NCBI GenBank assembly: GCA_904399395.1 | Contig: CAJFPJ010000043.1 | Location: forward strand, 1-58,107 | From: an uncultured Clostridia bacterium | GTDB lineage: Bacteria; Bacillota; Clostridia; Oscillospirales; Acutalibacteraceae | Length of the DNA stretch: 58,107 bases | Direction of reading: 5' to 3' | In this document: positions 43,137 to 52,440 of the stretch, one piece after another | How positions within the stretch are numbered: the first letter of the stretch is position 1 | How the letters are laid out: every line of letters starts with the position of its first letter | Position numbers and translations under genes: made by a program | Notes under the pieces: generated by a model | Told to the model about the DNA's origin: nothing | Databases searched by the model: none | The model's input: the letters and a program-made list of their open reading frames with translations, nothing else

Positions 43137-43782
43137 CGCCATAGCCTGTGGAGATCCATCCCTTTTCGGCAAATTTGGTCAAAACCCGGCTGACCGTGAC
43201 CCGGCTGACGCCCGCCAGAGAGGCCAGCTCCTCATGGGTGGCCCGGACAACCCGCGGCAGTGGGGTGGAGAGGGAGGAACCCTCCGCTTCCTGAGAAAGC
43301 TGAAGCAGAAGTTCCGCTAAACGCTGATCAGCCTGCTGGAAGGTCATGCTGTCCACTTGAACGGAAAGCATGCGGATCGTTCCGGAAAGATAGCGGCAGA
43401 GCTCCAAAGCCAGCTCCGGCCTTTTGCGAAAGCTTTCCAGCAGGATGGGCCTGTCTATGGAAATGATCTGGGATTTTTCAACGGTTTTGGCCGAAGAAAC
43501 CCGTGGGCTTCCGCTGAAAAAGGAGGCTTCCCCCAGAAGACTTCCGGCCTGAGCGATGGCCAATGTCTTTTCGGAGCCCCCCACTGAGCTGAGAAAAATG
43601 CGAACCCGGCCGCTTTTCAGATAGTAAAAGCGTTCTGCTGTTTCCTCCTGCAGGTAGATGAGCTGGTTGGCTCCATAAAGTTTTACAGGCTGCGTTTCCT
43701 CCAGGAAGCGCCAAGGATTATCTTTTTGCCCCTTCTGTGCGGCCGGCAAACGGGAAAAGCCTTCGGGATTAAATGCTGCCAT
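43078..43782 (-). CDS. Crp/Fnr-family transcriptional regulator
   Basis: A 234-residue regulator. The N-terminal cyclic-nucleotide-like domain (about 30-140, YYLKSGRVRIFLSS, GSLLGEASFFSGSPR) is followed by the HTH_Crp domain (ATHEELASLAGVSRVTVSRVLTKFAEKGWI). No Cys cluster of Fnr type is seen near the N-terminus, so oxygen sensing by an Fe-S cluster is unlikely; the ligand is unknown. The ATG at 43782 has AGGAGG seven bases upstream. The gene converges on the MATE gene with a 59-base overlap. Confidence 0.92.
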   Translation of the reverse strand: MAAFNPEGFSRLPAAQKGQKDNPWRFLEETQPVKLYGANQLIYLQEETAERFYYLKSGRVRIFLSSVGGSEKTLAIAQAGSLLGEASFFSGSPRVSSAKTVEKSQIISIDRPILLESFRKRPELALELCRYLSGTIRMLSVQVDSMTFQQADQRLAELLLQLSQEAEGSSLSTPLPRVVRATHEELASLAGVSRVTVSRVLTKFAEKGWISTGYGVISLLKSDCLEFFSRRQNL

Positions 43783-44036
43783 CAATTTTCCTCCTGTGAA
43801 ACCCGGCCGGCATTTAAATAGCTTTTTTATAGCTGAAAGTGCCCAGCCGTTTCTGTTGCCTCATGTGAATACTATAAAGATATAGCATGATTTTGTGCGT
43901 TGTCAACCACTGGGAGAGATGGGCAAAGAGAAAGCCGGAGAGAACAGTTCCCTCTCCGGCTTTGTTTCGCTGATTCCCTTTGCTATCTTGCATCAACTGC
44001 TTGTTTCGAGCAAAGAAAGGAGAACCGCGATGAACT

Positions 44037-44519
44037 TTATTTTGCGATACTGTTCAACAGGCCGCCCTTCTGAATGATGTTCTGGATGAAAGGCGGGAAG
44101 GGCTGGGCCTGATAGGTTTTCCCGGTGGTTAGATTAGAGATAAGGCCGGTGTCAAAATCCACGGATACCTCGTCGCCATCTTGAATGTCTTCCGCAGCTT
44201 CCGGGCATTCCAGAATGGGCATGCCGATGTTGATAGCATTGCGGTAGAAAATGCGCGCATAGGTGGAGGCGATTACACAGGAGATACCACAGGCTTTGAT
44301 GGCGATGGGAGCATGCTCCCGGGAAGAACCGCAGCCGAAATTCTTCTTTGCTACAATGATATCCCCCGGCTGGGCCTTCTTTACAAAATCCTTGTCGATA
44401 TCCTCCATGCAGTGTGCCGCCAGCTCCGCGTGAGAAGCGGTGTTCAGATAGCGGGCGGGGATGATCACGTCCGTATCCACATTGTCGCCGTATTTGAATA
44501 CTCTTCCTTTAGCGTTCAT
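44037..44519 (-). CDS. leuD: 3-isopropylmalate dehydratase small subunit
   Basis: A 160-residue swivelling-domain subunit. Family motifs are [14 protein letters not shown] and [18 protein letters not shown]. With LeuC it isomerises 2-isopropylmalate to 3-isopropylmalate in leucine synthesis. The ATG follows GAGAGGAGG. It is 21 bases downstream of leuC and cotranscribed. Confidence 0.96.
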   Translation of the reverse strand: MNAKGRVFKYGDNVDTDVIIPARYLNTASHAELAAHCMEDIDKDFVKKAQPGDIIVAKKNFGCGSSREHAPIAIKACGISCVIASTYARIFYRNAINIGMPILECPEAAEDIQDGDEVSVDFDTGLISNLTTGKTYQAQPFPPFIQNIIQKGGLLNSIAK

Positions 44520-44540
44520 ATGGTAAAACCTCCTCTCAGA

Positions 44541-45800
44541 TCAAAGCGCAGCCGGGTCGGTGATGTAGCCGGTAACGGCGCTGGCTGCTGCCACAGCAGG
44601 GCTGGCAAGATAGACTTCGCTTTCCACGTGGCCCATACGGCCTACGAAATTTCTGTTGGTGGTGGAAACAGCCTTTTCTCCTTTGCCGAGAACGCCCATA
44701 TGGCCGCCCAGGCAGGGGCCGCAAGTAGGTGTGCTGAATACGGCGCCTGCTTCAATAAAGATTTCCGCCAGACCTTCCCGCACGCACTGCAGGTAGATTT
44801 CCTGGGTGCCGGGAATGATGATGCAGCGAACGCCGTCTGCTACCTTCCTGCCCTTGAGGATCTCAGCTGCTGTGCGCATATCCTCCATGCGTCCGTTGGT
44901 GCAGGAGCCAATCACGCTCTGGTCGATCTTTACCTCGCCAGCTTCGTCGATGGTGCGGGTGTTTTCGGGCAAATGGGGGAAGGCCACCGTAGGCCGCAGT
45001 GTGCTCAGATCAATTTCCACAACAGAGTCGTAAACAGCGTCCGGATCTGCCTCGTATACGACTGCCTCTCTCTGGAAGCGGCCTTTTCCGTATTCCAGGG
45101 TGACTTCGTCCACGGGGAAAATACCGTTTTTAGCCCCGGCCTCAATGGCCATATTGGCGATGCAGAGGCGGTCGTCCATGGAAAGATTTTTGACGCCGTC
45201 TCCGGTGAATTCCAGGGATTTGTAGAGGGCGCCGTCCACACCGATGGTCCCTATCAGATGCAGGATCACATCCTTGCCGCTGACCCATTTGGGAAGCTTC
45301 CCGGTGAGCTTTACCTGAATAGCGGAGGGAACCTTAAACCAAGCCTTGCCGGAGATCATGCCGGCCGCCATATCCGTGCTTCCCACACCGGTGGAAAAAG
45401 CGCCTACGGCTCCATAAGTGCAGGTGTGGGAATCGGCGCCGATGATGCAGTCGCCAGGAACCACGATGCCCTGCTCAGGAAGAAGGGCATGCTCAATGCC
45501 CATGCGGCCTACGTCGAAGAAATTTTTGATGTCATATTTCCCGGCAAAGGCTCTGGTCTGGCGGCATTGTTCCGCAGCTTTAATATCCTTATTCGGTGCA
45601 AAATGATCCAGCACAAGAGCAATGCGGGTGTTGTCAAAAACGGAATCGGCTCCACATTTTTCAAATTCATTGATGGCTACAGGGGAAGTGATATCGTTGC
45701 CCAGAACCATATCCAATTTGGCGTCGATCAGCTGGCCCGCCTCCACATGATCAAGCCCTGCGTGTGCGGCCAATATTTTTTGGGTCATGGTCATTCCCAT
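44541..45800 (-). CDS. leuC: 3-isopropylmalate dehydratase large subunit
   Basis: A 419-residue aconitase-superfamily enzyme. The [4Fe-4S] Cys residues sit in [12 protein letters not shown] and [13 protein letters not shown], and [23 protein letters not shown] is typical. The ATG at 45800 follows AAAGGAGG and gives the normal [11 protein letters not shown] start. The frame is open 54 codons upstream, but that stretch is not family-like. leuA and leuB are not in the window. Confidence 0.96.
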   Translation of the reverse strand: MGMTMTQKILAAHAGLDHVEAGQLIDAKLDMVLGNDITSPVAINEFEKCGADSVFDNTRIALVLDHFAPNKDIKAAEQCRQTRAFAGKYDIKNFFDVGRMGIEHALLPEQGIVVPGDCIIGADSHTCTYGAVGAFSTGVGSTDMAAGMISGKAWFKVPSAIQVKLTGKLPKWVSGKDVILHLIGTIGVDGALYKSLEFTGDGVKNLSMDDRLCIANMAIEAGAKNGIFPVDEVTLEYGKGRFQREAVVYEADPDAVYDSVVEIDLSTLRPTVAFPHLPENTRTIDEAGEVKIDQSVIGSCTNGRMEDMRTAAEILKGRKVADGVRCIIIPGTQEIYLQCVREGLAEIFIEAGAVFSTPTCGPCLGGHMGVLGKGEKAVSTTNRNFVGRMGHVESEVYLASPAVAAASAVTGYITDPAAL

Positions 45801-46235
45801 GAAGCATTCCTCCTTTTCGTTCCCTTTGTTTTTCTCCATTTCACAGAAATCCCTGGGCCTCGTGCCTGGAATGTCGCTCTGAAAGAGTGTGAAAGCAGAG
45901 TGCCTTTTAGGCCTCCATAGCCAGTTTATAGCCTGTAGCCTGCGCAAGCATTCCCATGCCATTCACTTTCCCGGGGGAATCCTATATGTACCATTATAGC
46001 ATAGGAGCCAATAAAAAAAGTATCATGTGTTACAATTTAAAAATTTTGATCTGTTATTTTGGCCTTAACTGTAAGTTGAGTGAAAATGCAACTGATAGTT
46101 GTAAATAAAAGACAAAATCAACGAATAATTGCTGTTAAAAAAAGAAATTTCAGTTATAATGTAAATATCAGAATACAGCTTAGATCTATTTGTAATCTGG
46201 TGGCTGATTATTCCATGTTTGAAAGGGGCCTTTAT
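45801..46235. other. Divergent region between leuCD and the XRE regulator
   Basis: A consensus -10 TATAAT for leuCD lies at 45993-45998 on the minus strand; the -35 is weak. The ~190-base leuC leader contains a 16-codon open frame (45957-45907, minus) starting MGMLAQATG. The half towards 46236 is AT-rich and presumably holds the promoter of the XRE gene. Confidence 0.45.
45993..45998 (-). promoter_or_regulatory. -10 element of the leuCD promoter
   Basis: TATAAT on the minus strand, about 190 bases upstream of leuC. Sequence 17 bases further upstream is T-rich without a good -35 match. Confidence 0.45.
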
Positions 46236-46751
46236 ATGAATATAGCGGAAATATTAGGAAAAAATCTTTTAGCCCTTCGCAAGGAGAAGGGATGGACACA
46301 GGATGAAGTGGCAGAAAAGCTTGGCATTTCGGCTCAGGCTGTCTCCAAATGGGAAAATGGTGTTTCCTGCCCGGATATCACCCTGCTGCCCGGACTTTCG
46401 GATTTGTATGGCGTATTGGTGGATGATCTTTTGCGGGATGAGGAGGAACGAAGAAAAAGGCAAGGAGCCGTTATGGCTTATGTTCCCGAGGAAAAACGGA
46501 AGAAACCCGAAGAGATGCTGTTCCGCATTTTGGTAGATAGCCAGGGTGGCGATAAGGTGCGCATAAACCTGCCTTTGCCTCTCTTAAAAGCGGGGATGGA
46601 TTTGGGAATCGCCTCCAGCTTTACCGGAAAAGATGCCTTAAAAGATATCGATTTGGAACAGGTGTTCCGTTTAGCGGAAAACGGTGTTCTGGGCAAGCTG
46701 GTTGAGGTGGAAAGCGCCGACGGAGACCATGTGGAAATTGTGGTGGAGTGA
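46236..46751 (+). CDS. XRE-family regulator with a C-terminal sensor-like domain
   Basis: A 171-residue protein. Residues 5-60 are a helix-turn-helix of the Cro/CI type (LLALRKEKGWTQDEVAEKLGISAQAVSKWENG). The rest contains VRINLPLPLLKAGMDLG and ends in VEVESADGDHVEIVVE. The same ending pattern appears in the next small protein. The ATG at 46236 follows GAAAGGGG by seven bases. It probably controls the small gene and the two ABC half-transporters that follow. Confidence 0.85.
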   Translation: MNIAEILGKNLLALRKEKGWTQDEVAEKLGISAQAVSKWENGVSCPDITLLPGLSDLYGVLVDDLLRDEEERRKRQGAVMAYVPEEKRKKPEEMLFRILVDSQGGDKVRINLPLPLLKAGMDLGIASSFTGKDALKDIDLEQVFRLAENGVLGKLVEVESADGDHVEIVVE

Positions 46752-46996
46752 TGAAGATAGATATAAAAAGTGGGGATTTCCGTATGAAGCTGCCTCTGCC
46801 GCCTTCTCTGGCGTTTAACAGGTTGACCGCCTATTTGGGGAAAAAGGCTCTTACAAATTCTCCACAGCCGGAGATACCGCCAGAGAAGATAGAGGAACTT
46901 TTCACACTTTTGCGGAAGATGTCGAAACAATATCCGGGGCTGCTTTTAATAGAGGTGGAGGAACAAAACGGAGATCATGTTTACATCTATCTGTGA
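46751..46996 (+). CDS. Small protein sharing the C-terminal motif of the XRE regulator
   Basis: An 81-residue protein with no recognised family. Its MKLPLPPSLAF and IEVEEQNGDHVYIYL segments match VRINLPLPLLK and VEVESADGDHVEIVVE of the upstream regulator. It is therefore likely a stand-alone copy of the same domain and may pair with it. Its ATG shares a base with the upstream stop codon, so the two are coupled. A GTG one codon earlier is possible. Confidence 0.65.
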   Translation: MKIDIKSGDFRMKLPLPPSLAFNRLTAYLGKKALTNSPQPEIPPEKIEELFTLLRKMSKQYPGLLLIEVEEQNGDHVYIYL

Positions 46997-47171
46997 GAGG
47001 GCATAGTGTTCTATGGCAGAAGAAAACAGCATAGCCTGAAAAGCCTGTGTATCCCGCACCGATAAGAAACGGCGGCATGGCCGCAGTGCGCGGCTCTGCT
47101 GTGTTGCCGCGCAATATTGAGAAATAGGACTGGGGAACAATTGGGTAACCCCGGCCGAGGAGGAAATTGAT

Positions 47172-49004
47172 ATGAAACGGGAGAAAAAGGGCCACTCCGG
47201 AGCTGATCTAACGGCGGATGCCATGAGCAGCCGGAAATATACGGCGCTGGATTTTTTGCGCATTCCCTTTGCTGCCTGCCCCTGGCAGACAGCACTGACA
47301 TTGACCAATAAACTGATAAAAGCTTTGGTGCCTTCCCTGCAGGCGGCGGCTACCGCCGCATTTGTGGATACGGCCCTTTCCATTTTTCAGGGCGTATCGC
47401 CGGGTGGAGCAATTGCTTGGCCTCTTCTGTCCTTAATTTTGCTTGTGGCATTCGGGTATCTTAGCTGGTATGCGGATTCTTATGCTTCCGCCAAGCTGGA
47501 AATGAAGCTTACTCTCACATATCGCCCCGCTATGGTGGAAAAAAGAGCCAGGCTCCGATATGAACATATTGAAAACAGCGAAAGCTGGGAGCTTATATCC
47601 CGCACTTGCCGGGAGCCGGTGGAACGGATTCTGCAGGGATTTACCTCTATTGTAGACGGAGCTTCCCTTTTGATTACGGTGGCCTCCCTGCTATGCGTCC
47701 TTATGGCGCAGGTCTGGTGGGCAGGATTGCTCATTTTGCTTGTGAGCATCCCGCTTTTCTGGCTTTCTCTGCGGGCAGGGCAAAAGGGCTATGAAGAGGA
47801 CAAAAAGGCTAAGGTGTATAACCGCCGGGCCGATTATTTTCAGGAGGTGCTTCTGGGCAGAAAAAGTGCGGAAGAACGGGGCCTTTTTGGATATGAGTCA
47901 TATGGAGAAAAAAGATGGGGAGAGGCTTTTGAAAAGGCCCGGAAAATCAATCTGCGGGTGACGATGAAATATTTTATCCGGATCAAAAGCTCAAGCTTGC
48001 TGACGGTGGTTGTTTCAGCTCTCATATCCGTGGTGTTGCTCTATTCCCTTTCTCAAGGGGAAATTAGCACCGGTATGTTTATAGGACTTGTTTCCGCCGC
48101 GCTGAATCTGGTGCAAACGATGTCTTGGCAGCTTGGAGACGTTATGGAGAGCTTAGCGAAAAACCGGGAATATATGAAGGATCTGACGGCATTCTTCGCA
48201 CTTTCTGAAACACAGGATCCCCTGACAGTCCCTGCTCCGATGGATTCAATCTCTTTTGAATCCATCGAATGCCGGAACGTATCTTTTCGCTATCCCGGGA
48301 CAGAGACCTATATCCTGAAAGATTTTAATCTTATGTTGAAAAAGGGAATTCACTATGCCTTTGTGGGCATCAACGGGGCGGGAAAGACAACTCTGACTAA
48401 ACTGCTCACCGGTCTTTACGACACCTTTGAGGGGGAGATTCTCCTGAATGGAAGGGATATCCGCTCTTATACGCAGGCGGAACTGAAAAGCCTTTTCGCG
48501 GTGGTGTATCAGGATTTTGCCCGGTATGAGGTGACGTTGCGGGAAAATATCGCCTTGGGGGATGCCCGGAAGGAACGGGAGGAGGATATCCGTTCCGCTG
48601 CAGAGCAGATGGAACTTTCGCCGGTTATCGATTCCCTCCCCAAGGGAATGGATACTCCTTTGGGGAAAATCAAGGAAGGGGGAGCGGAGCTTTCCGGCGG
48701 GGAATGGCAGCGGGTGGCCATTGCCAGGGCCCTTTACAGCCCTGCACAGATCCAGATCCTGGATGAACCCACCGCAGCGCTGGATCCCACCGCAGAAAGC
48801 CATCTGTATGAGCTTTTTGGCCGGGTGAGCGCAGGAAAATCCACTATTTTTATCACCCACCGGTTGGGGGCTGCCAAGCTTGCAGATGAAATTGTGGTGA
48901 TAAACAACGGCAAGGTTTGGGAAAAGGGAACCCATGAAGAATTGATAAAGGCCGGGGGCATCTATGCAGAGATGTTCCAAGCGCAAAGGAGTTGGTACGA
49001 ATGA
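47172..49004 (+). CDS. ABC exporter half-transporter, first of second pair
   Basis: A 610-residue permease-ATPase. It has Walker A GINGAGKTT near 398, signature LSGGEWQR near 506, Walker B IQILDEPTAALD near 528 and switch His in FITHRLG. About six membrane segments fill the first 320 residues. No peptidase domain and no cargo gene are visible. GAGGAGG lies before the ATG. It overlaps the next half-transporter by four bases. It resembles the pair at 5765-9461 in architecture, but the two pairs are clearly diverged. Confidence 0.9.
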   Translation: MKREKKGHSGADLTADAMSSRKYTALDFLRIPFAACPWQTALTLTNKLIKALVPSLQAAATAAFVDTALSIFQGVSPGGAIAWPLLSLILLVAFGYLSWYADSYASAKLEMKLTLTYRPAMVEKRARLRYEHIENSESWELISRTCREPVERILQGFTSIVDGASLLITVASLLCVLMAQVWWAGLLILLVSIPLFWLSLRAGQKGYEEDKKAKVYNRRADYFQEVLLGRKSAEERGLFGYESYGEKRWGEAFEKARKINLRVTMKYFIRIKSSSLLTVVVSALISVVLLYSLSQGEISTGMFIGLVSAALNLVQTMSWQLGDVMESLAKNREYMKDLTAFFALSETQDPLTVPAPMDSISFESIECRNVSFRYPGTETYILKDFNLMLKKGIHYAFVGINGAGKTTLTKLLTGLYDTFEGEILLNGRDIRSYTQAELKSLFAVVYQDFARYEVTLRENIALGDARKEREEDIRSAAEQMELSPVIDSLPKGMDTPLGKIKEGGAELSGGEWQRVAIARALYSPAQIQILDEPTAALDPTAESHLYELFGRVSAGKSTIFITHRLGAAKLADEIVVINNGKVWEKGTHEELIKAGGIYAEMFQAQRSWYE

Positions 49005-50908
49005 GTAGACAAAAGAAAAGCTCCGTTGCCCCAAAATGCGCTCAAAATAAATCTTCAAAGGCTGAGCGGAAGAGGGAAAAGCTCTCTTTTTGGAAAATTC
49101 TGGGACAGGGGCTTCCGCTGATTCTGCGTTTAGAACCGGGGGCTACAGTGGTGGACAGCGCGTTGTCCATAGCCCATGGGATTTCCTGGGGCGTGGTTGT
49201 TTGGAGCCAGCAGATGTTTTTCGACGCCGCCAGCCAAACCGCCGCCGGGCAGGTTCCTTTCGAAACAGCCCTTTGGGGATTGTTGCTTATGGTGGGCTGC
49301 TCGGCCCTTTCTCAGTTCTTAAATGGTGCGGGGAATTTTCACATTGGCGCGGTTTTGTGGCCCAAACAGGAACGGGGCGTAAAGACGATGATTTTCCGGA
49401 AGGCGGCCCGCCTTTCTCCCTCTGATTTTGAGGACACGGAAAAGCTGGACTATATCAACAAAGCCATAGAAGGAGCGCAGGGAGCTATTCAGATGACGTT
49501 TATAGTTATCAGCATAGCTACCTTTTATGTACCTTACCTGTTGTTTATGAGCTGGTATCTTTTCTCCCTGAAGCCTGTGTTGGCCCTCTCTATCCTGCTG
49601 GTGTTCGTGCCTACCGCCGCGACTCAGCTCGTCCGGGCCAAAGTGTTTGCCAAAACGGAGGACGAGACGGCCCCCCTTCGCAGGCAGGCGGAGCATTACG
49701 AAAGCTGCATGGTGGGCCGGGAATTTTTTAAGGAAACAAGGCTTTGGGGTGGTTTTACATTTTTTGCTAAGCTTTACCGGGAAACCCTCCAGAATATCCA
49801 GCGGCTCAAATATACGGCCACCATGCGGACCAACCGGCTGGAACTTCTGATGCGCTTCTGCACGGTGCTTGGATATACGGGGATTCTCCTTCTCCTGTTT
49901 GATGCCCTTATGAAGCAGGAAATTACCGTGGGCGCTTTTGCGGCGGTGTTCAATTCCATCGGCAGCCTCTATGGTATAATGGAAGAGATTGTCTGCAGGC
50001 ATATTGGGGATCTTTCCAAAAAAATCGGAACAGTGGGCAATTTCATTCGTTTTCTGGAACTCCCCGAACGGGAGGGCGCCCAGCGCGAAGCTCCTGGCTG
50101 GGGAGATATCGTTTTGGAGCATGTATCCTTTTCGTATCCCCATTCGGAAAAAAGAGCTGTGGAGGATGTGAGCTTCACCCTGAAAAAGGGCCAGACTCTA
50201 GCGGTGGTGGGGGAAAATGGCTCCGGAAAATCCACCCTGGTGCGGCTGATCAGCGGACTGTATACGCCTACGGAGGGCAGGGTGCTTCATAATAGCAGGG
50301 ATACCAGAGAACTTTCTATGCAGGCCTTGTTTAAAGGAATATCCGCCGTTTTTCAAAATTTTCAGAAATATCAGCTGACTCTCTCAGAAAATATTTCTAT
50401 CAGTGCGCCGGAAGAAGCTCCGGAAGAGGAGCGTCTCTCCAATGTGTGCGGTATGGCTGGTCTGGAGGGATACCCGAAGGATGGAAAGCCTACGGAAGCC
50501 TTCCCAGAAGGCTACGAAACTATGCTTTCCCGGGAATTCGGCGGCGTAGACCTTTCAGGAGGCCAGTGGCAGCGTGTGGCCATTGCCCGGGGATATTTTC
50601 GGCCCCACAACACGATTCTGCTGGATGAGCCCACTGCCGCCATTGATCCCTATGAGGAAACCAGGCTGTATAACCGGTTTGCAGAGCTTTCGAAGGATGC
50701 TTCATCCGTGATTGTCACCCATCGATTGGGCTCTGTTAAGCTGGCGGATCGTATCCTGGTGATGAAAGAAGGGCGCCTTGTGCAGGAAGGAACACACGAA
50801 GAACTCCTTTCACAGGAGGGAGAATACAGGCGGCTTTATGAAGCCCAGAAAAAATGGTATGAAGAGGGCAGAGGTCAAGAAGGCTTCGCGGAAAGCCCGG
50901 CGCAATAA
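49001..50908 (+). CDS. ABC exporter half-transporter, second of second pair
   Basis: A 635-residue permease-ATPase with a Lys-rich cytoplasmic start. It has Walker A GENGSGKST near 403, signature LSGGQWQR near 516, Walker B ILLDEPTAAIDP near 539 and switch His in IVTHRLG. All ATPase residues are intact in both halves of the pair. The ATG overlaps the previous stop (ATGA) and follows AAGGAG by nine bases. A heterodimer with the preceding protein is the simplest reading; the cargo is unknown. Confidence 0.9.
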   Translation: MSRQKKSSVAPKCAQNKSSKAERKREKLSFWKILGQGLPLILRLEPGATVVDSALSIAHGISWGVVVWSQQMFFDAASQTAAGQVPFETALWGLLLMVGCSALSQFLNGAGNFHIGAVLWPKQERGVKTMIFRKAARLSPSDFEDTEKLDYINKAIEGAQGAIQMTFIVISIATFYVPYLLFMSWYLFSLKPVLALSILLVFVPTAATQLVRAKVFAKTEDETAPLRRQAEHYESCMVGREFFKETRLWGGFTFFAKLYRETLQNIQRLKYTATMRTNRLELLMRFCTVLGYTGILLLLFDALMKQEITVGAFAAVFNSIGSLYGIMEEIVCRHIGDLSKKIGTVGNFIRFLELPEREGAQREAPGWGDIVLEHVSFSYPHSEKRAVEDVSFTLKKGQTLAVVGENGSGKSTLVRLISGLYTPTEGRVLHNSRDTRELSMQALFKGISAVFQNFQKYQLTLSENISISAPEEAPEEERLSNVCGMAGLEGYPKDGKPTEAFPEGYETMLSREFGGVDLSGGQWQRVAIARGYFRPHNTILLDEPTAAIDPYEETRLYNRFAELSKDASSVIVTHRLGSVKLADRILVMKEGRLVQEGTHEELLSQEGEYRRLYEAQKKWYEEGRGQEGFAESPAQ

Positions 50909-50937
50909 AATACTCCAGCCCCAAAAGCGGCAAAATG

Positions 50938-50969
50938 AAAGGGAAAGGCCTCTGGCCTTTCCCTTTTTG
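50938..50969 (+). terminator. Terminator of the second ABC exporter operon
   Basis: A 13-bp perfect stem joins 50938-50950 to 50954-50966 with a three-base loop; further Ts follow, about 30 bases after the stop. Confidence 0.88.
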
Positions 50970-51099
50970 CAGCTTGAAATGCCGGAGCTTCGCAGCCTGC
51001 TGCGCTTGCCGTACCTGTCGCTTGTGGCGATTCTGCTGTCCGTTATTCGGTTGTTAGGCCGTTCTTCCGTTTTACTGTGTTATATCGCTTTGCCGTTCC

Positions 51100-51123
51100 A
51101 GGCGGCGGTGACGTCCGCCGCCT
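51100..51123. repeat. GC-rich inverted repeat between convergent operons
   Basis: A perfect 9-bp stem (AGGCGGCGG and its complement) with a six-base loop. It is followed by As on the plus strand. On the minus strand it comes after a T-run, so it is not a standard terminator for either strand. Confidence 0.55.
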
Positions 51124-51140
51124 GAAAAAACCGACAGATT

Positions 51141-51704
51141 TTATTGGCCTATGACCGCTGTGGAAAGGAGCTTGATGCTGACGGTCAGCTTTTTAGCCGA
51201 TGGCACAGAATAGAGCTGCAGCTGTGTATCCCCCTTGCGCCACGTGTATTTTTCACCGTTTCCCACGGCGGTTTCCGAACGCTCTTCCGGATCCCCATAC
51301 AGCTTGGTGAGATCTTCCACACGGGCTTCATACCATTCGCTGTCGTCCGAGCCGAGCACGAATTTAAATTCCAAGCTGCCCAGTTTATCTTTAAAAAATT
51401 CCGCTTCTCCCGAGGCGGTTTGCCCATCCAGGGTAAACTGCTGCCTGGCGGGATAAACGATCTGCCCTCCTCCGTAGGAATCTCCCTTTTCCTCCATGGG
51501 GATTACCTTGGCGGTGTCTTCCTGGGAGGAGGCCCAGGGCAGCCCCGGGTACTGATAACCTGCTGTGCTATCCATAAATTTTTCTACAGGAAGCCCGGCC
51601 CCATCGGAGGAACAGGCTACTCCTAGCAGGAGCAGGAGAGATATAGCCATTGCCAGGATTCGTTTGCCTCGTGCCGCCGTGTGGGTATTCATATGCGTAT
51701 ACAT
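51141..51704 (-). CDS. Lipoprotein paralogue A of the tandem array
   Basis: A 187-residue probable lipoprotein. A hydrophobic signal ends in LLLGVACSS, where Cys would be lipidated. The mature part carries the four array motifs: YQYPGLPWASSQ, AEFFKDKLGSLEFKF, LTKLYGDPEE and YTWRKGDTQLQLY. The family is not recognised and the function unknown. The ATG at 51704 follows GGGAG by seven bases; an earlier in-frame Met adds 24 unlikely residues. It is the last gene of the minus-strand operon starting at 54208. Confidence 0.78.
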   Translation of the reverse strand: MYTHMNTHTAARGKRILAMAISLLLLLGVACSSDGAGLPVEKFMDSTAGYQYPGLPWASSQEDTAKVIPMEEKGDSYGGGQIVYPARQQFTLDGQTASGEAEFFKDKLGSLEFKFVLGSDDSEWYEARVEDLTKLYGDPEERSETAVGNGEKYTWRKGDTQLQLYSVPSAKKLTVSIKLLSTAVIGQ

Positions 51705-51780
51705 GTAATCACTCCCTTGCGGTTGGCATTCTATAAGAAGTGCTTCTTTTAGGATTGCTTTTGCGGGGGAAGGCACGGCC

Positions 51781-52350
51781 TTACCATTTTGCCACTTCTC
51801 TGGAGAGAAGCTTCAATTCCACAGACACTTTTTCTCCAGAGGTCACACTAGCCAGCTGCAGCCCTGTTTTGTCCGTTTTCCAGAGGTGCTCTACCGACCC
51901 GGCCTTTCCCGGGATGGCAGCGGGCCTTTCAGTCGATTCCGCCTCGCCGTAAAGGGCGGTGAGCTCCTTTAATAGTTCCGCATACCATTCCTCGCCGCCC
52001 TCTGCAAGGGTGAAATGAAAGCACACATCTCCCAGCTTCCCGTGATAAAAAATCAGTTCTGCAGAGGAGTTTTGCCCCCTCAGCTCATATTCCTGCTCCG
52101 TCATATAGATCTTGCTTCCGTCCAGCTTGCTGCCGCCGATTTCATAGGCGGTAACGGATGCCTCCATGGATTCGTAAGAAGCGCCCCAAGGAAATCCTTC
52201 CAACTGGTATTCGCCCGTATCTCCGCAAAGGGCGTCCAATGTGAGAGGAGTGGGTTCGGGCTTTTCAAAAGAACAGGCAGCCATAAACAGGAGAAGGGCT
52301 GTCGCTACCGAAAAGGCAAGGACTTTTTGGCAATTGGCATGCTTATTCAT
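51781..52350 (-). CDS. Lipoprotein paralogue B of the tandem array
   Basis: A 189-residue probable lipoprotein with lipobox FMAAC near residue 26. Array motifs: YQLEGFPWGASYESM, AELIFYHGKLGDVCFHF, LTALYGEAES and HLWKTDKTGLQLA. It shows low overall identity to its neighbours but the same motif order and spacing, pointing to old tandem duplication. A gap of 76 bases separates it from paralogue A. No family was recognised. Confidence 0.8.
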   Translation of the reverse strand: MNKHANCQKVLAFSVATALLLFMAACSFEKPEPTPLTLDALCGDTGEYQLEGFPWGASYESMEASVTAYEIGGSKLDGSKIYMTEQEYELRGQNSSAELIFYHGKLGDVCFHFTLAEGGEEWYAELLKELTALYGEAESTERPAAIPGKAGSVEHLWKTDKTGLQLASVTSGEKVSVELKLLSREVAKW

Positions 52351-52440
52351 CGCGAATCACTCTCTAAAGTTTTAGATTAGGAAAGACAGAATTTTTTGGA
52401 AATTATATATTGTTGGCAACCTCTGCCGAATATATTAGGA

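Noticed and set aside
44181-45920. A 579-codon plus-strand frame opposite leuCD
   Set aside because: Antisense shadow of two clear leucine-biosynthesis genes.
50778-51125. A 115-codon plus-strand open frame overlapping the end of the ABC gene
   Set aside because: It runs out of frame through the ABC gene and across its terminator stem, so it is a shadow plus chance extension, although its last part is hydrophobic.
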